Assembly (NCBI RefSeq): GCF_013407955.1
Contig: NZ_JACCBU010000001.1
Coordinates: 1,736,001-1,800,000 of the forward strand
Length of the DNA: 64,000 bases
Source: Microlunatus parietis
GTDB taxonomy: Bacteria; Actinomycetota; Actinomycetes; Propionibacteriales; Propionibacteriaceae
Direction of reading: 5' to 3'
Shown: positions 60,394-64,000 of the stretch, piece by piece
How positions within the stretch are numbered: position 1 is the first letter of the stretch
Layout: every line of letters starts with the position of its first letter
Program-made: the position numbers and the translations under genes
Notes under the pieces: generated by a model
What the model was told of the DNA's origin: nothing
The model's database searches: none
The model's input: the letters and a program-made list of their open reading frames with translations, nothing else

Positions 60394-61185
60394 TCAGGGC
60401 CGGGCCTCGCGGTGAATGCTTGTCGGCGTCGGTGGTTCCACTCCAGCCATTCGATACGGCTGAGCGTTGCGGAGCTGCACCGACATCTCGATCACGGGAC
60501 GCGCGTCGAAGAGAACCATTGGAGCGTTCCCGATCATGGTCCGGTCGAGGAGGCCTCGGCGCTCGGCCTCGTCCTCAAGAAGGTGACTGTTGTCGAACTC
60601 CGCTCCCGGACATCGTGCGTCATAGCCGATCCACCATGTGTCGTCGGGATAGTCGCGGAGGAGTTCAGGCGGCGGGACGAACAACCGACCGACGTCGGCG
60701 GGAGTACGGACCCGAGCATCCCCGACGTGCAGGCACGATGCACGATTGAACCGCACCCCGAGCAGGAGACATCGCCCACCCGCCTCGACGAATGGCGCAA
60801 GGCCGTGAGAGAACTCCGCCGCTCGAGCACCCCACGCTGAGTAGGAGTTGCGGACCACGCCGGGCCAGGTCCGGAACAGGTCAGCGATGAACCCTTGGAA
60901 GGTGGGCGTCTCCAGGTCGTCGGAGGGAAGAACCCGTACCTTCCACGTAAGACCCCGTTGCTTCTCGTCCTCGGTCAGAGGCACTGCCTTGGAGGCCTGG
61001 GCGGCCGGCATGACGACGGCGCCCGACGGGCCGACGCATCGCAGCACGGAGTTAATCACGGTCTCGGCGCCGCCGTCGACGGACCCGAAGCTTCTCAGGG
61101 AGCTGTGCACTTCGAGGTAGTCGCCCTCGCGGACTCCGAGTCGCCGGAATCCGTCAACGAGCTCTGCCTCCGTGACCATCGCCAT
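60394..61185 (-). CDS. AAC(3) family N-acetyltransferase
   Basis: The 263-residue protein is of the antibiotic_NAT fold. LVDGFRRLGVREGDYLEVHSSLRSFGSVDGGAETVINSVLRCVGPSGAVVMP (about 9-60) is the canonical opening. TFQGFIADLFRTWPGVVRNSYSAWGARAAEFSHGL and AGGRCLLLGVRFNRASCLHVGDARV follow. Family members acetylate the 3-amino group of aminoglycosides, but many environmental relatives act on other amines or have no resistance activity. Codons in the 3' half look less GC-biased than neighbours. It stands alone, divergent from the kinase-like gene. Confidence 0.85.
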   Translation of the reverse strand: MAMVTEAELVDGFRRLGVREGDYLEVHSSLRSFGSVDGGAETVINSVLRCVGPSGAVVMPAAQASKAVPLTEDEKQRGLTWKVRVLPSDDLETPTFQGFIADLFRTWPGVVRNSYSAWGARAAEFSHGLAPFVEAGGRCLLLGVRFNRASCLHVGDARVRTPADVGRLFVPPPELLRDYPDDTWWIGYDARCPGAEFDNSHLLEDEAERRGLLDRTMIGNAPMVLFDARPVIEMSVQLRNAQPYRMAGVEPPTPTSIHREARP

Positions 61186-61270
61186 GAGCTTGATCTTCCG
61201 CGCTGCGTGCGTGCTGCGCCATCCCCAAAGATCACTGCGCTGCCAGGTCGCGGCCGCGTAAGATCACCGG

Positions 61271-62098
61271 GTGTTCGCTCGCGAGATCGAGATCCAGCCG
61301 GTCGCCTACCTCGCGCGGCTCGGTTCGATCTTCGCCCGGTTCGACACGCAGGACTCCGGCAACATCTCGTACGGCGTCCGGATCGGCGACGCTCGCTACT
61401 TCGTCAAGACCGCCGGCGACCCGGCGAACCCGGACCCGTACCTGAACTTCGATGGTCGGGTCGCGTTGCTGCGCAATGCCGTCGACCTCGCGTGCTCTGT
61501 TGATCATCCGGCGCTGCCGACGCTGCATACGGTGATCGAATCGCCGGCCGGGCCGCTGCTGGTCTACGACTGGCGGGACGGCGACCTGTTGGGCGACCGG
61601 GGCGGGCCGGACAGTCCGCACGAACGGTTCCGGGCGCTGCCGGTGGCGGAGATTCTGGCGGCGCTCGACACGCTGTACGAGCTGCACGCCGACCTGGATG
61701 CCGAGGGCTGGGTCGAGGGTGACTTCTACGACAGCGCGATGCTGTATGACTTCGCCCGGCGCCGGCTCACGGTGATGGACCTCGACACCTACCGTCGCGG
61801 TCCGCACCGCAACGACATGGGACGCATGTTCGGCTCCACCCGGTTCATGGCGCCCGAACAGTTCTCGCTCGGCGCCCCGATCGACACCCGTACGACGGCG
61901 TACGTGATGGCCCGCACCGCCCTGGTCCTGCTCGCCGACACCACCCTGGACCGCTCCGCGTTCCGCGGCTCGGACCGCCACTACGCCGTTCTCCAGGAAG
62001 CCACCACCACCCGTTTCCCGAGCTACCCGGCCTTCCACGAGGCGTGGCTGGCAGCCTCCGTCACAGTCGACGACCTGACCCGGCAGCCGGGGCGATGA
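61271..62098 (+). CDS. Divergent protein-kinase-like protein
   Basis: The 275-residue protein follows the order of a Ser/Thr kinase. A glycine-loop-like NISYGVRIGDARYFVKTAG has the ATP Lys in FVKT (about 46). A catalytic-loop counterpart GWVEGDFYDSAMLYDF follows, then VMDLDTYRRG in place of DFG, and FGSTRFMAPEQF with the APE motif (about 190-203). HRD is replaced by VEGD and the loop Asn by a Ser/Ala, while two Asp candidates remain. It has no membrane helix. It could be a low-activity kinase, a pseudokinase or a small-molecule kinase. GTG start at 61271. Substrate unknown. Confidence 0.7.
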   Translation: MFAREIEIQPVAYLARLGSIFARFDTQDSGNISYGVRIGDARYFVKTAGDPANPDPYLNFDGRVALLRNAVDLACSVDHPALPTLHTVIESPAGPLLVYDWRDGDLLGDRGGPDSPHERFRALPVAEILAALDTLYELHADLDAEGWVEGDFYDSAMLYDFARRRLTVMDLDTYRRGPHRNDMGRMFGSTRFMAPEQFSLGAPIDTRTTAYVMARTALVLLADTTLDRSAFRGSDRHYAVLQEATTTRFPSYPAFHEAWLAASVTVDDLTRQPGR

Positions 62099-62109
62099 TC
62101 AAGAACTGC

Positions 62110-62334
62110 TCAGGCCTCCGGCGGCGGGGTGTCGGTCCGCCGCTCGACGGTCTGCTTGGTCCGGGTCCGCATGGTCTGCTGGATGATGCCCAGCACCAGC
62201 ACGACCAGGCCGCCGATCAGGAAGATCCAGCCGAGCACCGACTCGTCGATCGGCCACGATTCCGGGAAGTCGATGGCGTTGAACAGGAAGATGGCGCCGA
62301 TGATGCCGAGAAGGACACCGAGTCCGATACCCAT
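62110..62334 (-). CDS. DUF6458 family small membrane protein
   Basis: The 74-residue protein has two hydrophobic helices (MGIGLGVLLGIIGAIFLFNAI and VLGWIFLIGGLVVLVLGIIQQ) joined by the short polar loop DFPESWPIDES. A charged Arg/Thr tail follows. The opening MGIG and the second helix pattern GWIFLIGG fit DUF6458, an abundant actinobacterial family of unknown function. AAGGGA lies 7 bases before ATG 62334. It is convergent with the kinase-like gene. Confidence 0.75.
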   Translation of the reverse strand: MGIGLGVLLGIIGAIFLFNAIDFPESWPIDESVLGWIFLIGGLVVLVLGIIQQTMRTRTKQTVERRTDTPPPEA

Positions 62335-62435
62335 GGCGAGTCCCTTCGTGAGGTCCTGACTTCCTGTACCCGCCCCGTCCGGACCAGAAACCGCGCGGAC
62401 GCTGCCACCGCTGTCAGGTTGGTCGTGACCGAAAC

Positions 62436-62846
62436 ATGACGCTGCCGCAGCTGGATGCGCACACCGCGACGATCGAGGCTCCCGGACCGGTCGTCTGGGA
62501 GGCCGTGTGCCGCTACGCGACCTCCCTTGCACGGGCCGACCTCGGACTGCTCGGCCGCGCGCTGGGCACGGTCCCGTCCTCCGGCTTCGCGCCGGACGGC
62601 AAGGTCGAGGTGACGGAGGTCGCGCTCGCCGGCCGGCACCGGTTCGCCCGCTACCGCCTCGTCTTCACCGTCACCGCCGGTGACCGGCCCGGCGCCACGA
62701 CCGTGACCATCGCGTCCTACGCCGGCTTCGCCGGACTCCGCGGCCGGGTCTACCGGGCGCTGCTGATCGGCACCGGGGGTCACCTGCTGGCCGTACGGCG
62801 CATGCTCGAAAGCATCAGGCGGGACAGCGGAGCCCGGCGCCGGTGA
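62436..62846 (+). CDS. DUF2867/SRPBCC-like small protein
   Basis: The 136-residue protein opens DAHTATIEAPGPVVWEAVCRYATSLARADLGLLGRALGT and continues with beta strands VEVTEVALAGRHRFARYRLVFTVTAGDRPGATTVTIASYAGF. The IEAPGPVVWEAV start is typical of START/SRPBCC ligand-binding proteins and of DUF2867. It has no catalytic motif I can name. It lies 103 bases before the response regulator gene on the same strand and may or may not be co-transcribed. Confidence 0.6.
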   Translation: MTLPQLDAHTATIEAPGPVVWEAVCRYATSLARADLGLLGRALGTVPSSGFAPDGKVEVTEVALAGRHRFARYRLVFTVTAGDRPGATTVTIASYAGFAGLRGRVYRALLIGTGGHLLAVRRMLESIRRDSGARRR

Positions 62847-62949
62847 TCTTGGTCGGATCACCACCGGCGCCCGTAGCAGGGTCCGTCCGACCCGGGCCAG
62901 GGTCTTTCGACCGGACCACCCGTTGCGGCGGCTGTGCTTTGCTGGGGCG

Positions 62950-63639
62950 ATGGATGGTTCCGGCGAGATCACCGTCGTGCTGGTGGACGACCACGAGGTG
63001 GTCCGGCGCGGCGTACGTGCCCTGCTCACCGAAGACCCGCGGATCCGGGTCATCGGCGAGGCCGAATCGGCCGAGCAGGCGGTGGCCCGGATCCTGGCGC
63101 TGCGGCCGCGGGTCGCGGTGCTGGACGTACGGCTGCCGGACGGCGACGGGGTCTCCGTGTGCCGCGAGGTACGGTCCCGCAACCCGGAGACCGCCTGCCT
63201 GATGCTCACCTCGTTCGCCGACGACGACGCCCTGTTCGACGCCGTGATGGCGGGCGCGGCCGGCTACGTGCTGAAACAGGTCCGGGGCACCGACCTGGTC
63301 GGCGCGGTCAAGGCACTGGCGGCGGGCCAGTCGCTGCTCGACCCGGAGAGTACGGCGAGGATGCTCGAGCAACTGCGGCGGCGGACCGAGGAGGACCCGG
63401 ACCCGACCCGGGTCCTGACGCCGCAGGAGCGCAAGATCCTCGAGCTGATCGGTGAGGGGCTGACCAATCGCCAGATCGGCGAGCGCCTCTATCTGGCCGA
63501 GAAGACGGTCAAGAACTACGTGTCGAACCTACTGGCCAAGCTGGACCTGCGCCGGCGCACCCAGGCGGCCGCGCTCGCCGCGACGCTGAAGGCAGGTCAG
63601 CGCCGCTCTGGGTATCGCGATCGCGGCGACGACGGTTGA
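62950..63639 (+). CDS. DevR/DosR-like NarL family response regulator
   Basis: The 229-residue regulator has a receiver domain (VVLVDDHEVVRRGVRALL; phospho-Asp in VAVLDVRLPDGDG near 57; Lys in YVLKQVRGTDLVGAV). The LuxR-type domain is LTPQERKILELIGEGLTNRQIGERLYLAEKTVKNYVSNLLAKLDLRRR (about 160-206). SFADDDALFDAVMAGAAGYVLKQVRG and AAGQSLLDPE are close to DevR/DosR, the hypoxia and nitric oxide response regulator of mycobacteria. The likely cognate kinase is encoded convergently 6 bases downstream rather than in the same operon. ATG 62950 has GGGGCG ahead. Confidence 0.93.
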   Translation: MDGSGEITVVLVDDHEVVRRGVRALLTEDPRIRVIGEAESAEQAVARILALRPRVAVLDVRLPDGDGVSVCREVRSRNPETACLMLTSFADDDALFDAVMAGAAGYVLKQVRGTDLVGAVKALAAGQSLLDPESTARMLEQLRRRTEEDPDPTRVLTPQERKILELIGEGLTNRQIGERLYLAEKTVKNYVSNLLAKLDLRRRTQAAALAATLKAGQRRSGYRDRGDDG

Positions 63640-63645
63640 GCCGCT

Positions 63646-64000
63646 TCACCGCACCGGAACCCGCCAGACCACCAGGGTGCCGCCGTCGTCACTCGGCCCG
63701 ACCTCGAAGAAGCCGCCCCGGCGAGCCGCGCGACGCTCAAGATTCGCCAGCCCGCTGCGCCGCTCCGCGTCGCCAAGACCGACGCCGTTGTCGACCACCC
63801 GTACCTCCAACAGGCCGTCGTCGGACAGATCGATCGCGACGTCCGCCTGGGTCGCGTTCGCATGCCGGCCCACGTTGGACAGGGCTTCGGTGAGGACCGC
63901 GCAGAGGTCGTCGGCGACCGGATCGGGCAGGTTCGTGTCGAGCAGCCCCGACGTCCGGACGGCGGGCTGGAAGCCCAGCTGGGCGCCCGCTTGGTCGACG
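63646..64000 (-). CDS. DevS-like sensor histidine kinase, C-terminal fragment
   Basis: The last 117 codons of a gene that continues past the right edge. The HATPase domain is visible: LLDTNLPDPVADDLCAVLTEALSNVGRHANATQADVAIDL (N-box), VVDNGVGLGDAERRSGLANLERRAARRGG (G-boxes) and the terminal GTLVVWRVPV. These blocks match DevS/DosS-type GAF-domain kinases. The sensory GAF domains and phospho-His would lie off-window. It faces the DevR-like gene tail to tail. Confidence 0.88.
   Translation of the reverse strand, partial: VDQAGAQLGFQPAVRTSGLLDTNLPDPVADDLCAVLTEALSNVGRHANATQADVAIDLSDDGLLEVRVVDNGVGLGDAERRSGLANLERRAARRGGFFEVGPSDDGGTLVVWRVPVR

Noticed and set aside
1..64000. tRNA, rRNA, CRISPR array, insertion sequence or prophage
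   Set aside because: No cloverleaf with a conserved T-loop, no regular direct repeats with unique spacers, and no transposase, integrase or phage genes were seen.

Overview
The window is a high-GC, gene-dense stretch of an actinomycete chromosome. The evidence is a mycothiol S-conjugate amidase (mca), a DevR/DevS-type two-component pair, predicted coenzyme F420 genes, an LPXTG surface protein, many GTG and TTG starts, many apparently leaderless promoters and a perfect mycobacterial-type LexA box. A Propionibacteriales lineage (Microlunatus-like) is a guess only. I see no rRNA, tRNA, CRISPR array, insertion sequence or prophage. Both ends cut through genes.

Backbone. Ten genes keep the order and relative strand that I recall for Mycobacterium tuberculosis Rv1079-Rv1098c, but reversed here: metB (57.2k), greA, a DUF4307 gene, mca, a small membrane gene, a DUF255 gene, hemolysin III (trhA), a Z-isoprenyl synthase, phoH and fumC (1.1k). 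Lineage-specific blocks lie between them. The largest is 22.0-45.4k, between the DUF255 gene and the mca pair.

Layout. 0-1 kb: NTF2-like/MarR/hydrolase operon. 1-9 kb: fumC, a GH13 glucosidase divergent from its ROK regulator, aspartate kinase and a PhyH dioxygenase. 9-15 kb: DUF5819-HTTM-FAD oxidoreductase operon and a sortase-anchored protein with an Asp/Ala repeat tail. 15-22 kb: phoH, isoprenyl synthase, trhA, AbrB, lipase-like hydrolase and DUF255. 22-45 kb accessory block: SigE-type sigma factor with a membrane partner; a LacI-controlled nucleoside hydrolase/ABC operon; a predicted F420-0 importer; a LacI-linked amidohydrolase/deacetylase/MFS/SDR operon; an F420-type oxidoreductase; a ParDE toxin-antitoxin pair; and araBDA. 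45-57 kb: mca, greA, DUF2089/DUF4097, L,D-transpeptidase, AI-2E exporter, ung, a DUF418/kinase/regulator operon and metB. 57-64 kb: msrA, an APH-like kinase, an SOS-type DUF222-HNH gene, an AAC(3)-like gene, a divergent protein kinase and a DevR/DevS pair.

Non-coding signals stand out. A roughly 60-bp dispersed double hairpin occurs four times, three of them just behind stop codons. The hexamer TGATCA occurs about 120 times by eye, far above expectation for this composition. Several genes have clear palindromic or iterated operators, notably three 13-bp iterons at 38.6k and paired 20-mers 53 bp apart at 55.9k.
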